The notes beneath the pieces were generated by a model. The model saw only the letters and a list, made by a program, of their open reading frames with translations, ran no database searches and had not been told where the DNA came from. Positions 54,891 to 62,537 of a DNA stretch of 64,000 nt are shown piece after piece (positions within the stretch are counted from its first letter, which is position 1; each line of letters begins with the position of its first letter). The position numbers were made by a program, and so were the translations under genes. Source of the stretch: JAUZOB01 sp963692465 (lineage in GTDB: Bacteria > Bacteroidota > Bacteroidia > Bacteroidales > Prolixibacteraceae); the NCBI GenBank assembly GCA_963692465.1, contig OY829943.1, forward strand, positions 372,001 to 436,000, written 5' to 3'.

Positions 54891-55076
54891 TCTGTAGCAA
54901 AGAATTTATAGATAAGAAGCTCCTTTTACTAATTAAATCTATCGGTTCGTGGGATTAATCTGATACTGAGTAAACTTATATGGCATTAAATTTCATAAGA
55001 GAATTTAACACGCAGGATTGTAAAATTGGAATGATCTTTGCCATGTAAATATTAGACAAAAAAGATATATATTAAG

Positions 55077-55880
55077 ATGAAATTAGACAAAAAAATTATT
55101 CGCACATTATTCTTTTTGCTTTTACTTTTTTTAATTCAAGTTAAGGGATCTTCTGCTGTCTCCGATACCATAAGAGTACTCTTTATTGGGAACAGTTATA
55201 TATACGTTAATGATTTACCCTCGTTATTAAAGGAAGTTGCATCATCCGATGGAAAAGTTATTATCTCCGAACAAGACACTCCGGGTGGGAGTACTCTTGA
55301 AGGACACTGGAAATCAGAAATTCCTCAAAAGCTAATAAAAGAAGGAGGTTGGAACTACATGATTTTGCAAGAACATAGTCAACGTCCCTCAATGCCAATT
55401 GAAAGCGTGAATCAATTAGTTTTCCCATTTGTTCACAATCTGGACAGTCTATTTAAAGCATTTAATCCTACGGGAAAAACAATATTTTACATGACATGGG
55501 GTAGGAAAAATGGAGATTCCTCAAGATGTAAAGAATTGCCACTAGTGTGTACTTATCAAGGCATGGACGACCTCACTCGCGAACGTTATCTCATGATGTC
55601 CGAACAAAACAAAGCATTAATTTCGCCAGTGGGTGTTGTTTGGCGACATTTAAGAGAAACTAATCCCGAAATTGAACTCTACATGAGTGATGAAAGCCAT
55701 CCTTCAATAAATGGTTCATATGCAGGAGCATTGTGCTTTTATACGGTTATAACGCAAAAAGACCCCACTCTTATTTCATTCAACTCGACAATTGACCCTA
55801 CTATGGCTAATATCATTAAAATGGCAGTTAAAAAAGTTGTTTATGAGCATCTAGATCAATGGAATATTGGACGATATTAG
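55077..55880 (+). CDS. Exported SGNH-type hydrolase (paralogue 1)
   Basis: 267 residues with a signal peptide (hydrophobic 10-24). SGNH/DUF4886-like esterase: block I VLFIGNSYIYVND (about 34-46, nucleophile serine in GNS), a middle block LQEHSQRPSMP (about 98-108), and block V DESHPSINGSYAGAL (about 201-215) with the D-x-x-H pair. Likely removes or moves acyl groups on extracellular polysaccharide. Paired with an oppositely oriented ATP-grasp gene; the pair is repeated at 55922-58348. Confidence 0.8.
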   Translation: MKLDKKIIRTLFFLLLLFLIQVKGSSAVSDTIRVLFIGNSYIYVNDLPSLLKEVASSDGKVIISEQDTPGGSTLEGHWKSEIPQKLIKEGGWNYMILQEHSQRPSMPIESVNQLVFPFVHNLDSLFKAFNPTGKTIFYMTWGRKNGDSSRCKELPLVCTYQGMDDLTRERYLMMSEQNKALISPVGVVWRHLRETNPEIELYMSDESHPSINGSYAGALCFYTVITQKDPTLISFNSTIDPTMANIIKMAVKKVVYEHLDQWNIGRY

Positions 55881-55921
55881 GTATATGAGTAAAATTCTCT
55901 AAAGTTAAAATCATCATAATT

Positions 55922-57085
55922 TTAACTTTTCTGCTTAACCTTTTGTCCAGGTTCCATTTGCAAGTCAGCAATGTCCTTTTTTAAAATACTCTTCAAACAA
56001 CGATAGACTGTTTTTGATTTTGAAAAAACAAAAGGCAATGGGTCTATTATAATGTAGAATAATGATGTTTTAACTTTTCCTTCTATGTTATTTCTCTCTT
56101 TTATCTTTTTAAAGCTACATTTTAAAAAGGACAAACTGTCAACGTAACAATTAAATTTATACTTTGGCTCAGTAAAAGGAACATTGACAATAGATAAATA
56201 CAATAACTGAGGAAAATTTACTCCAACAGACAGTGAACCTAACAACGAGGCCCAAAAACGAGGATTAATTTCAATAACTTTTATCTCTCCATTTTCTTCA
56301 TCATAACGAAGATCAATATGAGCGACCCCATTCCAATTTAGCTTATGCATTAATTCACTTACCACCTTTAAAGTTTCCTGATCAAAGAGAAACTTTATAG
56401 TAGAAGACGGCATAAATTCGGATTTTTTCGTTATTCCTTGTTGAATAGTATAAGCTAAAATTTTCCCGTCCTTACAAAGAACACTACAGTCAATATCAAA
56501 CCCTTTAATATATTGCTGTGCGATATATCTTTTGTTAATTATCCCCTCTGACGCAATAAACTCAAGCAAATTCATTTTAGTATTAAAAAACATTATTCCT
56601 TGTCCATTGCTACCCTGAGTTGGTTTAATAAGTACTGGAAAAGAAATATTAGAATTAGCAATATTCTTATCCACTGGGATAGTATACGGATGAGGTAAAT
56701 TATTTTGTTTACTGAATTTGGCGAATAATAATTTATCAGAGGCAATATAAAAAGAGTCAATAATAGGAAGAGACGTAAATATCTTTAATTGGTCTAACTT
56801 TTCTTTATGTTTATAAACGAACAGGGTTCCTTTTTCCTGCAATGGGAAAAGGATGATTCTTCCATCTCCTCTTTCCCTAGAAATCGCTATAATGTGATTC
56901 AATAAAAATCCTTCATTTTCGACAAAGCAGAAATTTTTACAATATCTAGAAAATCGAACATTTGGAAATTTGACATTTGAAAAAAGATATATTTCTATTC
57001 CCTCTGTTTTTGATAAACCCGTAAGTACGCTTAAAGCAAACCCACTTTCACCATCTGGAATAATAATTATATCGTTACTTTTCAT
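55922..57085 (-). CDS. ATP-grasp enzyme (paralogue 2)
   Basis: 387 residues. Same layout as paralogue 1: IIPDGESGFALSVLTGLSK at the start, LIKPTQGSNGQGIMF loop, VAHIDLRYDEENGEIKVIEI and NPRFWASLLGSLSVG. About half identical to paralogue 1 by eye. Convergent with SGNH paralogue 1 (42 bases between) and divergent from SGNH paralogue 2. Probably a second acid-amine or acid-thiol ligase of related specificity. Confidence 0.82.
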   Translation of the reverse strand: MKSNDIIIIPDGESGFALSVLTGLSKTEGIEIYLFSNVKFPNVRFSRYCKNFCFVENEGFLLNHIIAISRERGDGRIILFPLQEKGTLFVYKHKEKLDQLKIFTSLPIIDSFYIASDKLLFAKFSKQNNLPHPYTIPVDKNIANSNISFPVLIKPTQGSNGQGIMFFNTKMNLLEFIASEGIINKRYIAQQYIKGFDIDCSVLCKDGKILAYTIQQGITKKSEFMPSSTIKFLFDQETLKVVSELMHKLNWNGVAHIDLRYDEENGEIKVIEINPRFWASLLGSLSVGVNFPQLLYLSIVNVPFTEPKYKFNCYVDSLSFLKCSFKKIKERNNIEGKVKTSLFYIIIDPLPFVFSKSKTVYRCLKSILKKDIADLQMEPGQKVKQKS

Positions 57086-57304
57086 TTCTAATAAATTTAA
57101 TCTGTTTTTACCTTTAAATATTCAATTTCAAAGGGAAGGTAGGTTAAAAAGGGGGGAGCTATATCTGAAATTCAAGCAACTGTATGAATCTATTTAATAA
57201 ACAAAAGGAATCCCTCACTTAGTGTATAAAGCTTTTTCTTAAAAAAAACAATTTTCCTTATTTTCGATTGTTGAAATTTGACTGTACGAATGTAATTAAA
57301 GAAG

Positions 57305-58348
57305 ATGAAAAATTTATTCCTTGTATTTGGTGCACTATTCTGTTTCTGCTGTTGCACAGACTATCTATCAGGACAGGAGTTCAACAACCCAAGAGTTTCC
57401 CAAGACACAATAAGGGTATTGTTTATTGGAAATAGCTATACGTATACGAATGATCTTCCTCTATTATTAAAAAAAATTGCATCATCTGATGGAAAAACTA
57501 TTATAACAGAACAAGATACCCCAGGAGGATGCACCTTAGAAGGTCACTGGAATTCAGGAGTACCACAAAAGTTGATAAAAAAAGGCAATTGGGATTATAT
57601 GGTTTTACAAGAACATAGTCAACTTCCTTCTGAACCATTGAATGGATTTAATAACAAAGTATTACCTTTTGTAGAAAAGCTTAACAGTCTTTTTAAAAAA
57701 CAAAATCAAAAAGGGAAGACTATTTTATATATGACATGGGGAAGAAAAAACGGAGATTCTGATCGCTGCGGCAAATGCCCAGACGTCTGTTCATATGAAG
57801 GAATGGACAGCCTAACTCGTGCTCGTTATTTAATATTAGGAGATAAAATCGAATCATATATTTCACCTGTTGGCGCCATATGGAGATACATTCGAAACAA
57901 ACATCCAGAAATCGAACTTTATAGCAGTGACTGTAGTCATCCTTCAATAAATGGATCTTTTGCCGGTGCATTAAGTTTTTATACTATAATTACACAAAAG
58001 AATCCTTCTAAAATAGTCTATAACACTTCAATTTCACCTGCTATTACATCAATGATAAAAGAGGCAGTTGAGAAAATTGCATACGACAGCTTGTATTACT
58101 GGAATGTTGGAATAACTGCCTTTTCTTATAAAGAAAGAGCAAACAATCTGGTCTCCTTTCGTAATCTTTCACGTAATTACGATTCGCTACTTTGGAATTT
58201 TGGTGATGGACAAAATTCAACAGAAAAAAATCCATCGCACCAGTATCCAAAGAAAGAAGTATACAGAGTCACTCTCTACATAACGAAGAATAACAAAACC
58301 AGCTGTTTCTCATCAGATATTTCTACTATTCTTCGTCGATTAAGATAA
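57305..58348 (+). CDS. Exported SGNH-type hydrolase with PKD-like C-terminus (paralogue 2)
   Basis: 347 residues. A signal peptide with a C-C pair (FCCCTDYLS) leaves open a lipoprotein. SGNH blocks LFIGNSYTYTNDLP, LQEHSQLPSEP and DCSHPSINGSFAGAL are kept, closely matching paralogue 1. An extra C-terminal domain of about 75 residues (from about 270) contains LLWNFGDGQNSTEKNPSHQY, the core of PKD domains, absent from paralogue 1. PKD domains often bind carbohydrate or hold proteins at the surface. The gene lies 5 bases before the acyltransferase gene. Confidence 0.82.
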   Translation: MKNLFLVFGALFCFCCCTDYLSGQEFNNPRVSQDTIRVLFIGNSYTYTNDLPLLLKKIASSDGKTIITEQDTPGGCTLEGHWNSGVPQKLIKKGNWDYMVLQEHSQLPSEPLNGFNNKVLPFVEKLNSLFKKQNQKGKTILYMTWGRKNGDSDRCGKCPDVCSYEGMDSLTRARYLILGDKIESYISPVGAIWRYIRNKHPEIELYSSDCSHPSINGSFAGALSFYTIITQKNPSKIVYNTSISPAITSMIKEAVEKIAYDSLYYWNVGITAFSYKERANNLVSFRNLSRNYDSLLWNFGDGQNSTEKNPSHQYPKKEVYRVTLYITKNNKTSCFSSDISTILRRLR

Positions 58349-58353
58349 CCCTT

Positions 58354-59139
58354 ATGCCAATTGAGATGGAAAATAAGCTGACGAAACGGGATATAATATC
58401 AAGAGAATTTCAGATAAAGAAATTCAATGTAAAACACATGGTCCCGACGGTCACTCTGACAATAAACGTTGAAGCTGATAATTTGATTCAACGTAAAAAG
58501 GATATCAACGGTAATGCTAATTCACCGCACCTGACAGTTACTCATATCATTCTGAAAGCGGTTGCTGAGGTCATTGTTAACTATCCGTTGTTATACAGCT
58601 TCTTTGATAGGCACAAGATCGTCCCCAATGCCGAGTTAATTTTGAATATTCCCGTTGCCATAGAAAATCATGTCGAATATGTCTCCATTCATAATGCCGA
58701 ATCAAAATCATTGGAGGATATTGCAAGTGAATGCTCGGCTGAGATAGAAAAAATCAATAGGCACGAAGGGGAATTCATGAAATTGTTAGAAAAGATGGAT
58801 AGGATGTCGGTATTACAAAAAATAGGATTTTACATCTTTGAGCTAAAAGGTGCAGTTCCCTTCTTACGAAAATACTACGGTAATTTCCCTGTTTCAAACA
58901 TCGGTTCTTTTAAGGTCAACAGTGGAACTCTGGCATTGTCACAACCGATGGTTTCATCTCTTTGTATTGGCCGCATTACGTCTGTCCTACAAAAGGAGAA
59001 TGGGAACTTGATTGACAAACTTATCTTGCCATTGAGTGTTTCATTTGATCATCGGGCCCTTGACGGGGCTTATGCCGGGGCTTTTCTGAATGAATTAAAA
59101 GAACATTTGGAAAAACCGGTATTGTCTGAAATTGAATGA
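58354..59139 (+). CDS. E2-type (2-oxoacid dehydrogenase/CAT-like) acyltransferase, catalytic domain only
   Basis: 261 residues comprising just the catalytic domain of dihydrolipoyl acyltransferases; no lipoyl or subunit-binding domains. Active-site HxxxDG in SFDHRALDGAYAGAF (about 230-244), and the family stretch FPVSNIGSFKV...LALSQPMVSSLCIGRI (about 187-213). Lone E2-like proteins resemble chloramphenicol acetyltransferase and may acylate small molecules or sugars with CoA donors. As last gene of the polysaccharide operon it probably acylates the repeat unit (inference). Followed by a strong terminator. Its 3' end is partly copied at 63754-63812. Confidence 0.82.
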   Translation: MPIEMENKLTKRDIISREFQIKKFNVKHMVPTVTLTINVEADNLIQRKKDINGNANSPHLTVTHIILKAVAEVIVNYPLLYSFFDRHKIVPNAELILNIPVAIENHVEYVSIHNAESKSLEDIASECSAEIEKINRHEGEFMKLLEKMDRMSVLQKIGFYIFELKGAVPFLRKYYGNFPVSNIGSFKVNSGTLALSQPMVSSLCIGRITSVLQKENGNLIDKLILPLSVSFDHRALDGAYAGAFLNELKEHLEKPVLSEIE

Positions 59140-59200
59140 GTAAGTGAGTTTTCCGGCAAAATCGTTACAAATTACCAATATGAGTGTATTGGATTTGTGA

Positions 59201-59223
59201 AAGCCTATTCGTAGGCTTTTTTT
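59201..59223 (+). terminator. Rho-independent terminator with UUCG loop
   Basis: AAGCCTA-TTCG-TAGGCTT followed by T5: a seven-pair stem with the very stable UUCG tetraloop. It ends the polysaccharide operon about 60 bases past the acyltransferase stop. Confidence 0.95.
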
Positions 59224-59235
59224 GTTCCTCTATGT

Positions 59236-59268
59236 TGTCTGATAATTATTGACATGGATAAAATTTCA
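59236..59268 (+). repeat. 33-bp direct repeat, copy 1
   Basis: Begins TGTCTGATAATTATTGACAT and ends AAAATTTCA. Exact second copy at 62218-62250. The window ends at a partial copy of the sequence that precedes the second repeat, so a third may lie just outside. Confidence 0.9.
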
Positions 59269-59275
59269 AGTTGCC

Positions 59276-59596
59276 ATGAAAAACAACAAAGTAATTGACA
59301 GATTAAATCAAATCGTTTCTTCTGAACCATCCAAATGGCTTGATGATGAAAAAAGAAGAAAAGAGAATCGCGATTGGTTGAATAATTCAACTAAAATCGC
59401 CATACGAATACTACGGGCTATAAGAGCTCAAAAAGAGACGAGAAATATGTCACAAAAAATGCTCGCTGACATAATGGGGGTTAGTCAACAATATATTAGC
59501 AAAATAGTAAAAGGGCAAGAGAACCTTTCTCTGGAAACAATCTGCAAGCTTGAAAAAGCTCTTGGAATTGTTCTTGTTGAGATTCCGAAACTTTAG
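59276..59596 (+). CDS. XRE-family HTH regulator
   Basis: 106 residues from the ATG at 59276; the in-frame upstream codon is not an ATG. The HTH of the lambda-repressor type lies at about 55-100 (NMSQKMLADIMGVSQQYISK, GQENLSLETICKLEKALG). The N-terminal helix region (DRLNQIVSSEPSKWLDDEKR) resembles antitoxins of the HigA/MqsA group. It lies between a 33-bp repeat and an AAA ATPase gene, and may control that module. No toxin is adjacent. Confidence 0.8.
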   Translation: MKNNKVIDRLNQIVSSEPSKWLDDEKRRKENRDWLNNSTKIAIRILRAIRAQKETRNMSQKMLADIMGVSQQYISKIVKGQENLSLETICKLEKALGIVLVEIPKL

Positions 59597-59672
59597 AAGA
59601 AACCTGTCTCAATGGAATTATCTGTATCGCATGCTGAAATTGAGACAATGGAATCAGTTACAATTATTTTTG

Positions 59673-59680
59673 TAATTTTG
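59673..59680 (+). promoter_or_regulatory. -7 box before AAA ATPase gene
   Basis: TAATTTTG matches TAnnTTTG and lies 28 bases before the start codon at 59708. No clear -33 TTTG. Confidence 0.5.
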
Positions 59681-59707
59681 TCTAAAAGCAAACAATAATA
59701 TTACACC

Positions 59708-60760
59708 ATGATTAATCGGGTAAATATCAAAAACTTTCAGATATTCGATAATTTTCAGATATCAAATTTCACTCCTGTAAATGTTATCATTGGCCGCAAT
59801 GATTCAGGAAAAACCAGTTTGCTAAAAATACTTTATACAGTTACGAAGTCGGTTGAAGAATTTGGTCTAAAGCAACAACATTCTCCCGAATCTTTTAAAA
59901 AAATTATCAGTAAAAAAATCCAAAATACGTTTAATACACATAAAACCGGGATTGGAAGTCTTGTAAAACGCGGGACAGAAAAGTTATTTTTTGACCTCAC
60001 TTTTGATAATAACCAGAGCATTCATTTTTCATTTACTGACCGAGCAACGGAGAACATTGTTGACTGTTCTGCATCAATCAATAACGTTGATAATTGTTTC
60101 AATTCCCTTTTCATCCCGGCAAAGGAGGTTCTTTCTATTTTCAAAGCAATAGAAACTTCTCGTGGCAGTTTATTTGTCCCTGATTTTGATGATACTTACC
60201 TTGACCTTGTTAATGCTCTAAAAATTCCAACGCAACAAGGGCGGGTCGAAACAAATCTTCTAAATGTGAATAATATCCTTTCCCATCTTTTTGAAGGAGA
60301 GATTCAACAGGTTAACGAGGGATTCGATATCGATTTTGTATTTAAAAAGGGAAAGTACGACTTCGCGATGCCGGTAACCGCTGAAGGAATTAAAAAAATT
60401 GGTGTTATTACAACACTTATCAGAAATCACCGATTAAATAAAAATACAATCCTTTTCATGGATGAACCGGATACTAATTTACATCCGGATGCAATACGTC
60501 AGCTATGCGAAATTATTTATGATATCAGTAAAGCTGGAATTCAGATTTTCCTTTCTTCCCACAATTATTTCCTTATAAAGCAACTCTCTATCATTGCCCG
60601 CCGTGAAAAACAATCAATGAATTGTCTCTCTCTGTGTAATAATGAAGAGCAAAAAACTCAATATTTAATCGCTGATCTTAAAGACGGTATGCCGTCTAAT
60701 TCAATTATTGACGAAGCATTGAAAATGTTAGATGATGAAACTGACATTGATTTAAAATAA
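59708..60760 (+). CDS. AAA family ATPase (AAA_15/RecF-like), defence-type
   Basis: 350 residues. ABC-type head: Walker A IIGRNDSGKTSLLK (about 27-40), Walker B TILFMDEPDTNLHPDAI (about 247-263), switch histidine in IFLSSHNYFLIKQL (about 279-292). Shorter than OLD nucleases and lacks their TOPRIM half, so a separate partner is expected. The gene just downstream (60768) is the remains of one. It may be a broken two-gene defence module. Own -7 box at 59673. Confidence 0.85.
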   Translation: MINRVNIKNFQIFDNFQISNFTPVNVIIGRNDSGKTSLLKILYTVTKSVEEFGLKQQHSPESFKKIISKKIQNTFNTHKTGIGSLVKRGTEKLFFDLTFDNNQSIHFSFTDRATENIVDCSASINNVDNCFNSLFIPAKEVLSIFKAIETSRGSLFVPDFDDTYLDLVNALKIPTQQGRVETNLLNVNNILSHLFEGEIQQVNEGFDIDFVFKKGKYDFAMPVTAEGIKKIGVITTLIRNHRLNKNTILFMDEPDTNLHPDAIRQLCEIIYDISKAGIQIFLSSHNYFLIKQLSIIARREKQSMNCLSLCNNEEQKTQYLIADLKDGMPSNSIIDEALKMLDDETDIDLK

Positions 60761-60767
60761 TTATCTC

Positions 60768-61023
60768 ATGTCTATTAGCGAAAGTGGTATAACTCTTAAT
60801 TTTCCGGATAACAATTATTTTCGATTTCAAAATTGCAAGGCATATCAAAAACTTTCTAATATTCATTTCAATTTTAAAGATAAAAAACCAACAAAAAACT
60901 GATCTAAACTTCATTAAAGATCAATATAAAGCGATGTTCAGACCTTATGAAAAGCTTTTCAGCATTAAAAGTACAGTAATAAGTCATGATAAGGCTATTG
61001 AAAGATTTCAATGGGTAGAATAA
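60768..61023 (+). pseudogene. Decayed partner of the AAA ATPase
   Basis: Starts 7 bases after the ATPase stop with MSISESGITLNFPDNNYFRF and stops at 60902 after 44 codons. In another frame the region continues with LNFIKDQYKAMFRPYEKLF and ends at 61023. Natural N- and C-terminal pieces with the middle missing and a frame change. Family not recognised. Loss of the partner suggests the ATPase module is no longer working, or that the partner was toxic. Confidence 0.5.
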
Positions 61024-61133
61024 TATCTACATCCGATGGAATGGTCTGGATAAAGGGGCATGTAATCGGTAATTACAAATGGTTCTTCATCACTTCAGGC
61101 GATGTTTTAGCCGAAAGTTCCAAAAATAAATAG
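61011..61133 (+). CDS. Small ORF, 40 residues
   Basis: ATG at 61011 to TAG at 61131-61133. Reads MGRIISTSDGMVWIKGHVIG, then NYKWFFITSGDVLAESS. Protein-like composition but very short and overlapping the end of the decayed partner gene. It could be a real small gene or the tail of a lost one. No function assignable. The stretch 61134-61232 holds only the promoter of the next gene (-7-like TATTTTTG at 61201-61208). Confidence 0.25.
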   Translation: MGRIISTSDGMVWIKGHVIGNYKWFFITSGDVLAESSKNK

Positions 61134-61232
61134 TTGGGTATTCGGAAATTAAATTTTCAACAATAACTGTAAAAATTAAACATTGATTTAATTCCATTGT
61201 TATTTTTGTATAGAAAAAAAATAAACTGAGCT

Positions 61233-61709
61233 ATGCCTACATCTTTTACTTCAACAGATTCTCAAGTTTGTATGTGGTTTAACAAATTGATTTCGTCTCT
61301 CGTAGGTGATCAAATTGAAATAGAATCAGGGATTGCTAATAAAGAAAAAAAAGATTTTTACGGGGCGGCTATGAATAGCGATTATTATAGTTTAAGTAGT
61401 AATGTTCGCTTACAATCAACACAATTTTTTATTTCAAGCATGCTAAAAGATTACATTGAAGAAATAAAAAAAAGGAATGCTCAACCGCTTTCTCTTTCAT
61501 TGAAATTATCTAATTCGAAGATTCTTGCCTGGGCTATTACAAAAGATGATGACGAAGAAACAGAGAATAAGTTGTATTTGGCTGCTGCTGCAATAAATGC
61601 AAAATATTATAAAGAGGGATTTTATATTAGTACAACGATTGTTGAAGAGTCGGATAATTACAATGCTCCCGCTCAATATCAACTTCTATTTAGCAATGGC
61701 CAACTTTAA
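61233..61709 (+). CDS. Hypothetical protein, partner of HEPN-like protein
   Basis: 158 residues, soluble, unrecognised family. N-terminal region contains MWFNKLISSLVGDQIEIESG; the middle is helical and the end forms beta strands (EGFYISTTIVEES). Preceded by TATTTTTG (61201-61208) as a likely -7 box. Its stop overlaps the next gene's start by 14 bases, so the two are translated together. By arrangement it could be the antitoxin of a toxin-antitoxin pair (inference). Confidence 0.6.
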   Translation: MPTSFTSTDSQVCMWFNKLISSLVGDQIEIESGIANKEKKDFYGAAMNSDYYSLSSNVRLQSTQFFISSMLKDYIEEIKKRNAQPLSLSLKLSNSKILAWAITKDDDEETENKLYLAAAAINAKYYKEGFYISTTIVEESDNYNAPAQYQLLFSNGQL

Positions 61710-62184
61710 TGAACATTTAAATCAAGCACAAAGCAATCTTTCTTTTTTACGGGAGATTAATAGTTTATCTAACCATTATTGGGATTGGCAGGTTACTACA
61801 TGTTTTTATGTTGCGGTTCACCTCATTAATGCTTATATCGCGGATAAATCTAACATGCATTATCGTAGTCACGAGGATGTAGCCCAGGCAATAAATCCGT
61901 ATAATCAATTGTCTCCATTAAAAGTGACTGATGAAGTATACGTATCATATTGTAAACTTCAAAATTTATCTCGTCGGGCCCGTTATTTAATAAATGACAA
62001 CATGAAAAATCGAGAAACAAATGGGCACTTTACTTCTGATAAACACTTTATTAAAGCATTAAAAAGTTTAGATAGAATATTAGATTTCTTCATCAAAAAA
62101 TACCCTTCAGAATCTTTTGACACATTAGATTTACACTGCATGGAAGGAAAGAAAACATCTTTTGCCTATTTCCAGATTTTATAA
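61696..62184 (+). CDS. HEPN-like protein
   Basis: 162 residues from the ATG at 61696 (MANFNEHLNQAQ), inside the upstream gene's end. All-helical; HYWDWQVTTCFYVAVHLINAY (about 27-47) and then LQNLSRRARYLIND (about 92-105) resemble HEPN proteins with an R-x4-like motif late in the chain, though the classic R-x4-6-H is not seen. HEPN proteins are often RNases in TA pairs. Parts of this gene (two separated pieces) are copied at 63873-64000. Function tentative. Confidence 0.55.
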   Translation: MANFNEHLNQAQSNLSFLREINSLSNHYWDWQVTTCFYVAVHLINAYIADKSNMHYRSHEDVAQAINPYNQLSPLKVTDEVYVSYCKLQNLSRRARYLINDNMKNRETNGHFTSDKHFIKALKSLDRILDFFIKKYPSESFDTLDLHCMEGKKTSFAYFQIL

Positions 62185-62217
62185 AATGTAAGTGTTAATC
62201 TTTTTGTTGTTTAGAAA

Positions 62218-62250
62218 TGTCTGATAATTATTGACATGGATAAAATTTCA
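62218..62250 (+). repeat. 33-bp direct repeat, copy 2
   Basis: Same 33 bases as 59236-59268. It follows the HEPN-like gene by 33 bases and bounds the roughly 3-kb cassette from 59236. Confidence 0.9.
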
Positions 62251-62510
62251 GAAAAAAATGTGAACTCCGATATTGTTGGCACTGAAAATGGCACTGTTGC
62301 GTTCTTCGTTAACGGAGGAGTAATGATATCTTGATATTAAATTTGTTGAGAAGGGAACAAGAAACGGAAAGAAATTTTTTATTGAAAGTACCAATGTAAG
62401 CAGGTTCTTCAGACAATATCACATGAACAAATACAGCAAAAAAATATCAATAACGCTGCATGCAAACAGCATTTTTAAACTAATATTGCTGAACACAAAC
62501 AGCAAATAAG
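62236..62510 (+). pseudogene. Small decayed gene
   Basis: An ATG within the repeat opens MDKISEKNVNSDIVGTENGT and stops at 62334 after 32 codons. A frame change then continues with DIKFVEKGTRNGKKFFIEST and VSRFFRQYHMNKY. Both parts look coding, so this is a frameshifted short gene. Family unknown. Confidence 0.4.
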
Positions 62511-62518
62511 TATATTTG
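62511..62518 (+). promoter_or_regulatory. -7 box before AAA ATPase gene
   Basis: TATATTTG matches TAnnTTTG; TTG at 62486-62488 lies 22 bases upstream. CAAACAGCA occurs twice just before it. Start codon at 62538. Confidence 0.6.
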
Positions 62519-62537
62519 CCACATTAATACAACAAAT

